Made by a program: the position numbers and the translations under genes. A stretch of DNA of 64,000 nucleotides from an uncultured Lacinutrix sp. (lineage in GTDB: Bacteria; Bacteroidota; Bacteroidia; Flavobacteriales; Flavobacteriaceae): the NCBI GenBank assembly GCA_937129145.1, contig CAKZMU010000050.1, positions 1-64,000 on the forward strand, given 5' to 3'. The notes below the pieces were generated by a model, which saw only the letters and a program-made list of their open reading frames with translations, was not told the DNA's origin and did no database searches. How positions within the stretch are numbered: the first letter of the stretch is position 1; every line of letters begins with the position of its first letter. This document shows, one piece after another, positions 31,875 to 39,912 of this stretch.

Positions 31875-31920
31875 AACCCTATCGCCAACCAAAAAGGTAA
31901 GCGGTGGGGTTTTGTGTTTT
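31875..31920 (+). terminator. Strong rho-independent terminator
   Basis: AACCCTATCGC (31875-31885) pairs over 11 positions, including three G-T pairs, with GCGGTGGGGTT (31901-31911), followed by a T-rich tract to 31920. Confidence 0.8.
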
Positions 31921-31928
31921 TTACATAT

Positions 31929-31959
31929 TTGGTAGTTATGTAAAAAAGTTGTATATTTG
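31929..31959 (+). promoter_or_regulatory. groEL promoter
   Basis: TTG (31929-31931), 20-base spacer, TATATTTG (31952-31959). The ATG at 31984 is 24 bases further after AATTAAAAATCTAAATAAT, a leader also found at other genes. Confidence 0.78.
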
Positions 31960-31983
31960 CATATAATTAAAAATCTAAATAAT

Positions 31984-33591
31984 ATGAATTTGACACCTAA
32001 TGCCCGTATTACGGAAATTGTCGCAGGAGAAGACACAAAAAAAGCTATTCTCGAAGGAATAGATTTACTCTACACGCCCGTAGCCTCGACGCTAGGCGCA
32101 AGCGGAAGAACAGTAATCATAGAAGATATGCAGGGAAACCCGAAACCAACTAAGGATGGGGTTACCGTGGCACGTGCTATTGTACCACTCGATTCGGTCG
32201 AGAGAATGGCAAGTGAAGTAATAAAACAAGCCTCGCTGAACACAGCAGAAGAGGCAGGTGATGGTACAACTACAGCAACCATAATCGCAAGAGGATTGGT
32301 TACTCGTGGACTTGAATCTATGTCCGACAAATCGATAAACTATACCGACTTCAACAAGGGGATGAACCTTGCTGTGGAGGATATAGCTGCAGCGTTGGAC
32401 AAGCAGTCTCGTAAAATTACACTCGATAATATCGGAAGTGTTGCCACTATTTCGGCTAACAACGACGACGAACTAGGTAGTGTGATTGCGGATGCTTTTA
32501 AGAGAGCAGGTGAACACGGAGTTGTATTGATGGAGAAATCCCAGACTAGCGATACCTACGTATCGGTAACCGAGGGGTTTGAATTGGAAAATGGATATAA
32601 GTCGGAAGTCTTTGTTAATCAAGAGGAATCAAATCGATGTGAATATGACAACGCTTTTGTTCTGGTATCCAATGTGAAGATTGAGAAATTAAAGCAAATA
32701 GAACCTCAAGTAGAGGTTGCCATCACCAACAATGTACCGCTAGTGATAGTGAGTGAAATCGACGAAGAGTTGTTAGCTATGCTTGCAATGAACGTGGTTA
32801 GAAAGAAAATTAAAGCTGTGGTTATCGAGCCTACACATTTCGGTGTACGTAGACGTGATATCCTAAATGACCTTGCTATCAGTACTGGTGCTACATTGAT
32901 AGATGACCAGACAGGTGATAACTTCGATACTCTTACATCATCCGATGATGAAGGAAACTGGAATTATGTTGATTTCGGTTTAGGGAGTGTTGACAAGGTG
33001 ACTGTTGAGAGAAACAAATCAGTATTCTTCAATGAACCCACAGATGAATTGGTTGAGCATACCAATGCTTTGGTCACACAGCTTAAGAAAGCAGAAAATC
33101 CTCACGAGAAGAGATTCTTGGAAGAGAGAATTGCTAAGATATCCTCGGCAGTAGCTATCGTAAATGTTGGTGCATCCAGTACGTCCGAACAGTCTGAAAT
33201 TGCTGACAGGGTGGACGATGCAATCCACGCTACAAGGGCAGCTTTGTCACAGGGTATCGTAGCAGGTGGGGGTGTTGCGCTTCACAATGTAAAACCTGCT
33301 GAAAGACAATTTGATAATCCTGCAAGATTGGCAGGGTACAACTGTGTATTCAGCGCAATCCTAGACCCTTTGAAAGTGTGTCTGGGGAATGCTGACATCA
33401 AGTATGTCAAAGGTGATTTCAAACGTAAGAACTTCGGTATCGATGTTAAGTCGGGAGAGAAGGGTGATATGTTCGATTTAAAAATCATCGACCCTGTAAA
33501 AGTAACCAAGACTGCATTGAAGAATGGAGTGTCGGCAGCATCGACATTACTTTCAACTACGTCGATAATCGTTAATTTAAGAAGAGCGTAA
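31984..33591 (+). CDS. groEL: Phage-encoded GroEL chaperonin (HSP60)
   Basis: 535 aa. The equatorial/ATP site carries KDGVTVAR (57-64) and GDGTTTATIIA (92-102), and near residue 420 the VAGGGVAL block closes the ATP site. The apical region is present but diverged. The C-terminus lacks the flexible GGM tail of bacterial GroEL. A TTG start at 31957 would lie inside the promoter, so ATG 31984 is used. It probably folds the capsid or another virion protein. GroES lies three genes downstream in the same operon. Confidence 0.95.
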   Translation: MNLTPNARITEIVAGEDTKKAILEGIDLLYTPVASTLGASGRTVIIEDMQGNPKPTKDGVTVARAIVPLDSVERMASEVIKQASLNTAEEAGDGTTTATIIARGLVTRGLESMSDKSINYTDFNKGMNLAVEDIAAALDKQSRKITLDNIGSVATISANNDDELGSVIADAFKRAGEHGVVLMEKSQTSDTYVSVTEGFELENGYKSEVFVNQEESNRCEYDNAFVLVSNVKIEKLKQIEPQVEVAITNNVPLVIVSEIDEELLAMLAMNVVRKKIKAVVIEPTHFGVRRRDILNDLAISTGATLIDDQTGDNFDTLTSSDDEGNWNYVDFGLGSVDKVTVERNKSVFFNEPTDELVEHTNALVTQLKKAENPHEKRFLEERIAKISSAVAIVNVGASSTSEQSEIADRVDDAIHATRAALSQGIVAGGGVALHNVKPAERQFDNPARLAGYNCVFSAILDPLKVCLGNADIKYVKGDFKRKNFGIDVKSGEKGDMFDLKIIDPVKVTKTALKNGVSAASTLLSTTSIIVNLRRA

Positions 33592-33887
33592 TGGGAGAGC
33601 CTAAATTAGAAGTAGTACATAATGACTCATTAACGGATTTGGATTACGCATGTGAAAAGACACCTGCATATAGGGTGCAGGTTTTTGTCTCGCACGGGTA
33701 CTTCGAGTATGAGGTGTGTAGAATGGAACAAGCAATGGCTCATGCACAAGCGATTATGAGTACTGGTGTTTACCGTAGGTCGATAGATGAAAATACTGTG
33801 GAGTTCCACACAGCCTATAAGGTAAAAGTAAAGTCTAACAGCCGAGACCTTGGGTCTCAATATGGTGATAAATTCGTAAGGACGTAA
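33591..33887 (+). CDS. Hypothetical protein, 98 aa
   Basis: Begins MGEPKLEVVHNDSLTDLDYACEK. Its ATG overlaps the groEL stop (TAATG), as does its stop with the next ATG. Contains a beta-strand-rich core (YRVQVFVSHGYFEYEVCRMEQ). Unknown family; may assist the chaperonin (position only). Confidence 0.65.
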   Translation: MGEPKLEVVHNDSLTDLDYACEKTPAYRVQVFVSHGYFEYEVCRMEQAMAHAQAIMSTGVYRRSIDENTVEFHTAYKVKVKSNSRDLGSQYGDKFVRT

Positions 33888-34039
33888 TGGGAAAAGGAAT
33901 AGGTAATAAAGTTTCGAGCAAAAACCGTAGGTTGAAAAAGCACATGCAAAAGACCCTTGGGTTCGAGACTTTCAGCGACCGTATCAAACGTAAATTAAAA
34001 GCAAAATCAAATGAGCAAGCCGACACTAGTAATGACTGA
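33887..34039 (+). CDS. Small basic protein, 50 aa
   Basis: Begins MGKGIGNKVSSKNRRLKKHM, very basic; TAATG-coupled to the upstream gene. Resembles short ribosome- or DNA-binding tails, function unknown. Confidence 0.6.
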   Translation: MGKGIGNKVSSKNRRLKKHMQKTLGFETFSDRIKRKLKAKSNEQADTSND

Positions 34040-34211
34040 TTCTCAATTGTTGGATGCCTTACAAGAGGCAACCACAGGATATGGGAAAGGATGGATTTTT
34101 AGAGAATCCTATAATGGTCGTGGAATGAGATTGCATGAGACAATACTTGATGGTGCTGTACCAGATGTAAGGGAAGCCATTTTTAACTTCGTAAAAGAGA
34201 AAAACACATGA
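34011..34211 (+). CDS. Hypothetical protein, 66 aa
   Basis: Mixed alpha/beta with MTDSQLLDALQEATTGYGKGW. The ATG at 34032 (MTDSQLLD) is an alternative start that overlaps the previous stop more typically. Immediately precedes groES with a four-base overlap. Confidence 0.55.
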   Translation: MSKPTLVMTDSQLLDALQEATTGYGKGWIFRESYNGRGMRLHETILDGAVPDVREAIFNFVKEKNT

Positions 34212-34477
34212 AAGCAGTAGGCGCATTTGTAGTAGTAAAAAGAAAAGATGGGGCATTGAGAACAACCAAATCTGGATTGGATGTACCTACAGCAATGTCA
34301 GACCGCTTCCTTCAAGCAGAGTTGATTTCCGCATCACAGGAAGTCGGCAAGAAAGAATTTGGTTTAGAAGCAGGGCAGAACGTCCTGTACGATAAGCATG
34401 CAGGTCATGATGCAGTAGGTGTTGATGGGGAAACCTATCGGGTTATCACCTGCAGAGATATAGCTGTCATACTGTAA
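34208..34477 (+). CDS. groES: Phage-encoded GroES co-chaperonin
   Basis: 89 aa. Matches the HSP10 fold: GAFVVVKRKDG at the first strand, ALRTTKSGLDVPT as the mobile loop region, EAGQNVLYDKHAGHDAVGVDGETYRVI (VGxxVxYxKxAG...DGxxY) and the C-terminal CRDIAVIL. Works as the lid of the phage GroEL encoded just upstream, although it could also serve the host chaperonin. Confidence 0.85.
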   Translation: MKAVGAFVVVKRKDGALRTTKSGLDVPTAMSDRFLQAELISASQEVGKKEFGLEAGQNVLYDKHAGHDAVGVDGETYRVITCRDIAVIL

Positions 34478-35073
34478 TGTTACTAGATGTAGATAAGTTC
34501 CCGAACTTACTACAAGAAAGTTACTTTAATTTCAAAGGGCAGGATTATCTGTTTTTTCCAGATAAGAAAACAGAGTTCTATTCCCTGAATTATTACAAGA
34601 GGAAGATACAGAGTTTTCAGGAGTTTTTATACACCATGGAAGTTCTGTATCATTTGAATCCAGAAATAGAATGGGAGAACTTTCTTGAAGCTGCCTTATG
34701 GGTCAGCGATAGAAGTAACGGGAGGATAATCCGAACTTACGGAGAAGCTAGGGTAAATGAAGCTGTAAGTAAGATTTGGGGTAATCCTAGAAAACCATAT
34801 GTCAACCAATATCGCAGAGTGGTGTTCAATCCTTCTAGGATGTTCCCCAAAGAGGACAAGTTGAGAATTGTAGGTAAACTTTGTGGCGGTATGCGCACGA
34901 GGACTACACAGCAAGACCTGTATGACGTTATCGAAGAGTATATGGCAGAAGATGCTCATATAGCCATTAAAGACCTCGCAGAGAGCATGGGAGTGACTCG
35001 TCAGACGATTTCAAATCATTTGACTGCGGACTTTAAAGAGATAATTAAAGACCACAATGATAGTTTAAAATAA
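34477..35073 (+). CDS. Hypothetical protein with C-terminal helix-turn-helix
   Basis: 198 aa. The C-terminal segment AIKDLAESMGVTRQTISNHL fits a helix-turn-helix. The larger N-terminal part (FPNLLQESYFNFKGQDYLFF, FLEAALWVSDRSNGRI) is unassigned. Possibly a transcription regulator. Coupled to groES by TAATG. Confidence 0.65.
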   Translation: MLLDVDKFPNLLQESYFNFKGQDYLFFPDKKTEFYSLNYYKRKIQSFQEFLYTMEVLYHLNPEIEWENFLEAALWVSDRSNGRIIRTYGEARVNEAVSKIWGNPRKPYVNQYRRVVFNPSRMFPKEDKLRIVGKLCGGMRTRTTQQDLYDVIEEYMAEDAHIAIKDLAESMGVTRQTISNHLTADFKEIIKDHNDSLK

Positions 35074-35079
35074 AAGTTG

Positions 35080-35087
35080 TATATTTG
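35080..35087 (+). promoter_or_regulatory. Promoter element before a leaderless mini-gene
   Basis: TATATTTG four bases before the ATG at 35092; the upstream element is ATG instead of TTG, so it is weaker. Confidence 0.5.
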
Positions 35088-35091
35088 CAGT

Positions 35092-35184
35092 ATGAAAACA
35101 CAAAATACATTTAGTTGGTTTAATTATTCGAATTGCTCTGATTGCAATTGCGGAGGAACTGGCTATGTGTATAATGTGAGTTAA
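35092..35184 (+). CDS. Mini-protein with Cys-rich zinc-like motif, 30 aa
   Basis: MKTQNTFSWFNYSNCSDCNCGGTGYVYNVS contains CSDCNCGGTG, resembling one DnaJ-type zinc repeat. Read directly from the sequence; it has its own promoter element and is followed by a terminator. Function unknown. Confidence 0.5.
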   Translation: MKTQNTFSWFNYSNCSDCNCGGTGYVYNVS

Positions 35185-35216
35185 TGTGAAAATTAATAAA
35201 CATCTGATAGTTAAGA

Positions 35217-35242
35217 CCCTTCGAGCAATCGAGGGGTTTTTT
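35217..35242 (+). terminator. Rho-independent terminator of the groEL operon
   Basis: CCCTTCGA (35217-35224) with TCGAGGGG (35229-35236), loop GCAA, followed by six Ts. Confidence 0.85.
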
Positions 35243-35248
35243 CGTTAT

Positions 35249-35332
35249 GGGAGTATTGCTCGGCTTGGAAGAGGCGCATGGCTGTAACCCGTGTAATCCA
35301 CTAGGAATGGAGGTTCGAATCCTATTCATCCC
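35249..35332 (+). tRNA. Class II tRNA-like gene, anticodon GTA (Tyr)
   Basis: 84 bases: D region GCTC-GGCTTGGAA-GAGGC, anticodon arm CATGG-CTGTAAC-CCGTG (anticodon GTA), a long variable arm with TCC/GGA, and a canonical T loop TTCGAAT. The acceptor GGGAGTA/TCATCCC pairs well only over four bases and the T stem has a mismatch; no CCA encoded. The length and long variable arm are typical of bacterial tRNA-Tyr. Possibly decayed. Confidence 0.5.
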
Positions 35333-35816
35333 TCTTAGTATTCATTTGCTTCATCAGCTTACGATACATTTTATCGGCATATCCATTGCCCTTGAAGACA
35401 GGATTGTTATTTGGGTTTTCTGGGATGTGTTCTTCTTGGGAAAGTTTCTTATAAATGGAACTACAAATCCTTTTAGATTTGATTGATAGTTCATACATCT
35501 TGGCTTGTTTCTTATAACCAACGTGTTCTCTCCATACTACAATTAATCCTTTATCTACAAATTCCTTCAATCGGGTTTTATCCCAACTAAGTAATCCTTC
35601 AAAAGTCTTAAAGTCTGTTCTGGAAAATAATGGTTTGTCGTAGAGGTACAGCAACATTTCAATTTGTTCTGTTGACAGTCCATACTTTCTGTGCGCCCAA
35701 TATCTGACAACCCTCCAATATTTTAGATAGTTGTGCTGTCTGGTGTTAGAGAATTTTGTTATTGTATTGTTACTGGCATCACTTTTAGGTCGTTTGTAAA
35801 CTGTTACCCTTGGCAT
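35322..35816 (-). CDS. Winged-helix-like protein
   Basis: 164 aa, basic. YGLSTEQIEMLLYLYDKPLF followed by FKTFEGLLSWDKTRLKEFVDKGLIVV matches MarR/winged-helix DNA-binding patterns. Its 3' end overlaps the tRNA-like gene by about 11 bases. A leftward regulator facing the late operons (inference). Confidence 0.65.
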   Translation of the reverse strand: MPRVTVYKRPKSDASNNTITKFSNTRQHNYLKYWRVVRYWAHRKYGLSTEQIEMLLYLYDKPLFSRTDFKTFEGLLSWDKTRLKEFVDKGLIVVWREHVGYKKQAKMYELSIKSKRICSSIYKKLSQEEHIPENPNNNPVFKGNGYADKMYRKLMKQMNTKRDE

Positions 35817-35831
35817 GATTATTGTATTTAA

Positions 35832-36086
35832 TTATTTCTTCTTACGTCCTCCCTCGCCTTTTCGTCCTCGATTTGTTTTACGTTTAACGAATTTCTTTAC
35901 TGCGTGGTCATAGTCTAAGCCTTTAGTGCTTTTACCAGATGCTTTGCGTTTTCGAACTGCTCTATTTGACTCAACTCTCTTTTTTACCTGTTCAGGTCTT
36001 TTATTGAGTTCAGTATCATAGGCTTTCTTTTTGTCACGAGCAGCCTTGTTCTTTCTGTAGTATTTTGCACTTTTACTTAAAGCCAT
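35832..36086 (-). CDS. Small basic conserved protein, 84 aa
   Basis: Begins MALSKSAKYYRKNKAARDKK and ends RKGEGGRKKK, Lys/Arg-rich. From memory, similar small proteins with MALSKSAKYYR occur in many Bacteroidetes and marine phages; function unknown, perhaps a virion or DNA-binding protein. Transcribed from the palindromic promoter region. Confidence 0.7.
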   Translation of the reverse strand: MALSKSAKYYRKNKAARDKKKAYDTELNKRPEQVKKRVESNRAVRKRKASGKSTKGLDYDHAVKKFVKRKTNRGRKGEGGRKKK

Positions 36087-36107
36087 ATTTTGTAAGTTAT
36101 TTATTTG

Positions 36108-36125
36108 TATCTTTGTACAAAGTTA
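36108..36125. promoter_or_regulatory. Back-to-back divergent promoters forming a near-palindrome
   Basis: TATCTTTG (36108-36115, plus strand) and, on the minus strand, TAACTTTG (36118-36125) are separated by two bases. One serves the holin/tail operon, the other the two leftward genes. Polymerase could bind in only one direction at a time. Confidence 0.6.
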
Positions 36126-36144
36126 ATGAAAAAATTCCTAATCA

Positions 36145-36633
36145 ATGATGATAGACCTTGAATCTCCCTTTTTCGGTAAAGCTACCGAGGCGATTACAAC
36201 TGTGAAGACATTCCTATATGGAATCTTCCTGTTTTTAGACATAGACGTAAATATAGTAAAAATCCTAGCGATACTTATGGCTGTAGATACCGTACTAGGT
36301 ATTTTTAAAGCTATCAGGTTAAGAGAGAAGATTAGTTTCAAGAAACTTATTTGGGGCATGGTGACCAAGACTTCGGTACTTATTGTACCAATGATATTGG
36401 CTTTGGTTGCAAAAGCATTGAGTTTTGACTTTACTTGGTTTGTAAATGCTGTATTGAACATATTGGTTCTGGCAGAAGCATTTTCATCAATCTCAAACAT
36501 CATCAGTATTAAGGAGGGTAAGCAGGTTGAAAACCAAGACTTCATTACTAAACTATTACATGGTGTACGAAAGGGATTAAGTAATCTTATAAATAAATTA
36601 TTCAAGGTAATAAACCCAGAAGAAAAACAATAA
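36145..36633 (+). CDS. Phage holin (holin_4-like)
   Basis: 162 aa with transmembrane segments near 25-55 and 75-125; the signature AVDTVLGIFKAIRL with FKKLIWGMVTK fits the holin_4_1/toxin-secretion holin family. It forms inner-membrane holes that let the amidase (39280-39912) reach the wall. The basic C-terminal tail (KLLHGVRKGLSNLINK) is typical. Confidence 0.82.
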   Translation: MMIDLESPFFGKATEAITTVKTFLYGIFLFLDIDVNIVKILAILMAVDTVLGIFKAIRLREKISFKKLIWGMVTKTSVLIVPMILALVAKALSFDFTWFVNAVLNILVLAEAFSSISNIISIKEGKQVENQDFITKLLHGVRKGLSNLINKLFKVINPEEKQ

Positions 36634-36635
36634 TT

Positions 36636-37730
36636 ATGACAGTTATAACAAACGGTAGTACTAGTGCTCTTTTTAATGTAGATGGGCAAGATTATGAAAA
36701 TTCAGAATATCGACTGTATAGCATTGCGGTTGAGGATGCTTTTGATGGTGCTTTGAGGGTCAGAACTTTTTATGGTATACAGAGTGTAAGAAATTTAGGT
36801 TTTTTGGTATACCCAAAACCTCAAGAACAGTATACTGTTTTAGGAAATAATGGAGTGGTTGGTTTGGATGATTTATTATCTTCTGGTAGTGATACGGGTT
36901 CTACATATACAGGTAAAACCAAACATGTTTTTAAAACAGGAGAGAGTGTTCTTTCCGAACAAGACCAGTTGATAACAACAGGGGTTGATAAAGGAAAAAG
37001 AGCAATAGTTTCTGTTAATGGTTCTGTTGATGCAACCGTAACTATTCCAAACATATCAAATAATATAGATTCCAATTATTTATTTTCAAATATAGGGCAA
37101 ACTTCTGTTCTACAGGTTGTTCCTGATGAAGGAGTTACTTTTTTAGGTATAGGGAAAGGAACAAATAATGCATTTAGGTTATTGTCTAATGTAGATAGGG
37201 TTTCTGATGCACTAGCTGTTGAAATTGAGGATGGTTTTTTTAAAATAACAGGTAATGATTTAGAATGGTATACATTATTTTCTGATTTATATCCATCTGG
37301 TAGTCCTGAAAGTGATACGTCTTTAGAAGGTACTGACATATCAATGTGGCAAACAGAAGGTGGTGCGGGAGCAGCATTATTAGAAAATACAATAACTAAT
37401 ACAGGTAATCATGCGTTTAAAACTACAGGTAGTGCTGCTATTAGGGTTTATAGAGATTATTCTAATTTATTTACTATAGGTCAAACTTATAGATTTACAT
37501 TTAGATTAAATCAAACTGTAGGGGACGGTACTAGAATATATTGGTATAATGAAAATTCTCTTGATACTCAAAAATCAATAGGTATTCATTTCATGAATGA
37601 TACGGCAGGATGGTATACTTATACATTCGATTGGGTAGCTGATTCTACAGGAATTAGAATGGCATTTTTACATGTAGGCGCTACTGTACAAGAAGCATTA
37701 ATGGATAACGCTAGTATCGTATTACTATAA
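36636..37730 (+). CDS. Tail-fibre-associated protein with carbohydrate-binding-like C-terminus
   Basis: 364 aa. N-terminal two-thirds are beta-rich, sharing with the fibre at 41463-42977 the VTIPNIS/VLQVVPDEGVTFLG type segment. The last ~130 residues (GQTYRFTFRLNQTVGDGTRI, TAGWYTYTFDWVAD) look like a jelly-roll carbohydrate-binding module. It follows holin and precedes the beta-helix fibre. Confidence 0.65.
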   Translation: MTVITNGSTSALFNVDGQDYENSEYRLYSIAVEDAFDGALRVRTFYGIQSVRNLGFLVYPKPQEQYTVLGNNGVVGLDDLLSSGSDTGSTYTGKTKHVFKTGESVLSEQDQLITTGVDKGKRAIVSVNGSVDATVTIPNISNNIDSNYLFSNIGQTSVLQVVPDEGVTFLGIGKGTNNAFRLLSNVDRVSDALAVEIEDGFFKITGNDLEWYTLFSDLYPSGSPESDTSLEGTDISMWQTEGGAGAALLENTITNTGNHAFKTTGSAAIRVYRDYSNLFTIGQTYRFTFRLNQTVGDGTRIYWYNENSLDTQKSIGIHFMNDTAGWYTYTFDWVADSTGIRMAFLHVGATVQEALMDNASIVLL

Positions 37731-37733
37731 TAT

Positions 37734-39272
37734 ATGGATAGATTTATAACGAGTACAGGATTATCAACGAATGATGGATTAACAGAACTAACTGCTTGGT
37801 CTTTAGAACATGCCGTTACTCAAGATATTTATCCCGATAGATATGTTATGAAGTCTGGTGATTATGGAAACAAACAAGTTACTATTGATATACCTAACAC
37901 TAAAATAATAGGGTATCAAACCACACCTGATGATATTGTATCTAGTGAGGGGTCTACTTACGTCTATCCTGCTGCTCTTAATGTTACTGATTTACCTACT
38001 ATCACAGGAGATAATCAAATAAACACTACAGCGTTCAATATCACGGCTTCAAATGTACAAATAGAAAATATACAATTTCAATCCGTAGATAATCCTATTT
38101 TTTGTAGTGGGTTTAAATCTAGGTTCAAGAATATAATAATTCATACTATAGGTACGATAAACCATGCAGGAAGCGAGTTTAATTTTTATGATGGTAGGGG
38201 TGTAGATATTCGGGGAGATAAAACTATTATTGAAAACTGTACTGTGGTTAATGCTGCAAGTGAAGGGATTAAGATAGTTGATGCCAATGATGGAATTATA
38301 AGATATTGCAAAGTATATTCTGATATTCCCGAAGCACAAGATGGAACTGACTATTACATTCAAATATTAAGAGGGGACAATAATTTAGTTGAATACTGTC
38401 ATGTTGAAAAAGCTGCAAATGATAGTGAAGTAGGTCGTCATGGTTTTGTTATTAAATGGGCAGGTACAGGGAATATTATAAGGTACAATACCACTAAAAG
38501 ATTAAATATTGAAGCACAGTTTGTAGCTGTTACTGGTAATTATTTTGTTAATAATATACTTGATGGGGATTATGCATCTTCTGGTGACTTAGCAGCTAGG
38601 GCAAGAATAGCGAATGGGGCGCATCATAATTATTTTATAGGGAATAGATATAAAGACTGTTATGCAGGTGTTTCTTTTGCAGATTGGGATGACGGTGCTA
38701 CTGCAGATACTAGTTTAGAAACAGGTGCAGGGAATGATAACTATTCAATCAACGAAGTTTTTGAAAACGTAGAAAATGTTATATTTTTTGACCCTTTTTC
38801 AGATTTAGGGGATGCTGTTGACAATTATATAATAAATCCTACAATTGTAAATTGTACAAATCTATTTAGAACATTTGCAACTACTCGAAATTCGGGAACA
38901 AAAGTAATTAACGCATTAATTCATAATACTCCTAATTTTGCATTTGATAATGATTCAAGTAATCTAAATACAAATACACAATTTGAAAATATAGTTTTAA
39001 GTAACTCTTTTAATGCAAATTTATTAACAGGCTTTCTAGAATCTAATATTGAAGAGGCTGTGGTGGTTTTTGTAGATGCAGTAAATGGAGATTATACTCC
39101 CACAACAGATATATTCAATACAGGACAAGATGCTTCATTAATTATCTCCGAAGCAAAAAAAGATATTAACGATAAGTTAAGAATACATTATACATTAGGG
39201 GCATTCAACCAAGGAGAGTCGTTGAGTAATTCTGATTGGTCAGGTAATGAGTGGGTTAAGTTTTTAATATAA
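37734..39272 (+). CDS. Right-handed beta-helix tail protein, putative depolymerase
   Basis: 512 aa. Repeated rungs such as IIENCTVVNAASEGIKIV and GIIRYCKVYSDI and the NNLVEYCHVEKA pattern indicate a parallel beta-helix like pectate-lyase/tailspike proteins. Probably binds or cleaves a surface polysaccharide. Related in architecture to 44527-46260. No catalytic residues can be assigned. Confidence 0.72.
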   Translation: MDRFITSTGLSTNDGLTELTAWSLEHAVTQDIYPDRYVMKSGDYGNKQVTIDIPNTKIIGYQTTPDDIVSSEGSTYVYPAALNVTDLPTITGDNQINTTAFNITASNVQIENIQFQSVDNPIFCSGFKSRFKNIIIHTIGTINHAGSEFNFYDGRGVDIRGDKTIIENCTVVNAASEGIKIVDANDGIIRYCKVYSDIPEAQDGTDYYIQILRGDNNLVEYCHVEKAANDSEVGRHGFVIKWAGTGNIIRYNTTKRLNIEAQFVAVTGNYFVNNILDGDYASSGDLAARARIANGAHHNYFIGNRYKDCYAGVSFADWDDGATADTSLETGAGNDNYSINEVFENVENVIFFDPFSDLGDAVDNYIINPTIVNCTNLFRTFATTRNSGTKVINALIHNTPNFAFDNDSSNLNTNTQFENIVLSNSFNANLLTGFLESNIEEAVVVFVDAVNGDYTPTTDIFNTGQDASLIISEAKKDINDKLRIHYTLGAFNQGESLSNSDWSGNEWVKFLI

Positions 39273-39279
39273 TAACTTT

Positions 39280-39912
39280 ATGATAAAAAATATAATATTA
39301 GATTTTGGTCACGGAGGTATCGATAAAGCGGGGCAGTACACCACAGCACCTAATAAAATGCATAAGTTTTCTGATGGTGTTGTTGCATATGAGGGTGTTT
39401 TGAACCGTCAAATTGGTGGTCATATCTATACGTGCTTGCGTTCCCATCAAGATTTAAACATTGTAACAACTGTGCGTGAGGATGACCCTCGTGACCTTTC
39501 TTTGTCTTATCGAGTAAGGGTAGCCAACTCTTTTGACCCAAAAAGTACTATTTTTGTTTCAGTACATTGCAATGCGTCACCTAATCACAATGCAAGCGGA
39601 TTTGAACTGTATACAACCAAAGGTTTAACAAAGAGTGATATCCTAGCAGAGAGTATAGCCTCTGCAGCAGAACATGCTTTAGATAAGGTTAGTCTTAGGC
39701 TTCGATATGATTTATCCGATGGTGATAAAGATAAAGAGGCAGACTTTTATGTATTAAGAAAAACAAAATGTCCTGCAGTACTTTTAGAATGTGGTTTTTT
39801 TGATTTTAGAAAAGATTTTGAAACCCTGAATAATCCTGTTTTTCAAGGAGATTTTGGAAGTTTTGTATATACAGGAATAATAAATTATATTAATGACCAG
39901 AATAAGCAATAA
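39280..39912 (+). CDS. N-acetylmuramoyl-L-alanine amidase (Amidase_3)
   Basis: 210 aa. Zinc ligands H11 (DFGHGG), E38 (YEGVLNRQ) and H96 (VSVHCNAS), with catalytic E170 (VLLECGFF), in the Amidase_3 order. The endolysin: it cleaves between muramic acid and the stem peptide. No signal peptide, so it depends on the holin upstream. Overlaps the next gene by 20 bases. Confidence 0.9.
   Translation: MIKNIILDFGHGGIDKAGQYTTAPNKMHKFSDGVVAYEGVLNRQIGGHIYTCLRSHQDLNIVTTVREDDPRDLSLSYRVRVANSFDPKSTIFVSVHCNASPNHNASGFELYTTKGLTKSDILAESIASAAEHALDKVSLRLRYDLSDGDKDKEADFYVLRKTKCPAVLLECGFFDFRKDFETLNNPVFQGDFGSFVYTGIINYINDQNKQ

Noticed and set aside
31957..31983. TTG start of groEL
   Set aside because: The TTG lies within the promoter -7 element; the ATG at 31984 is the normal start of the chaperonin.
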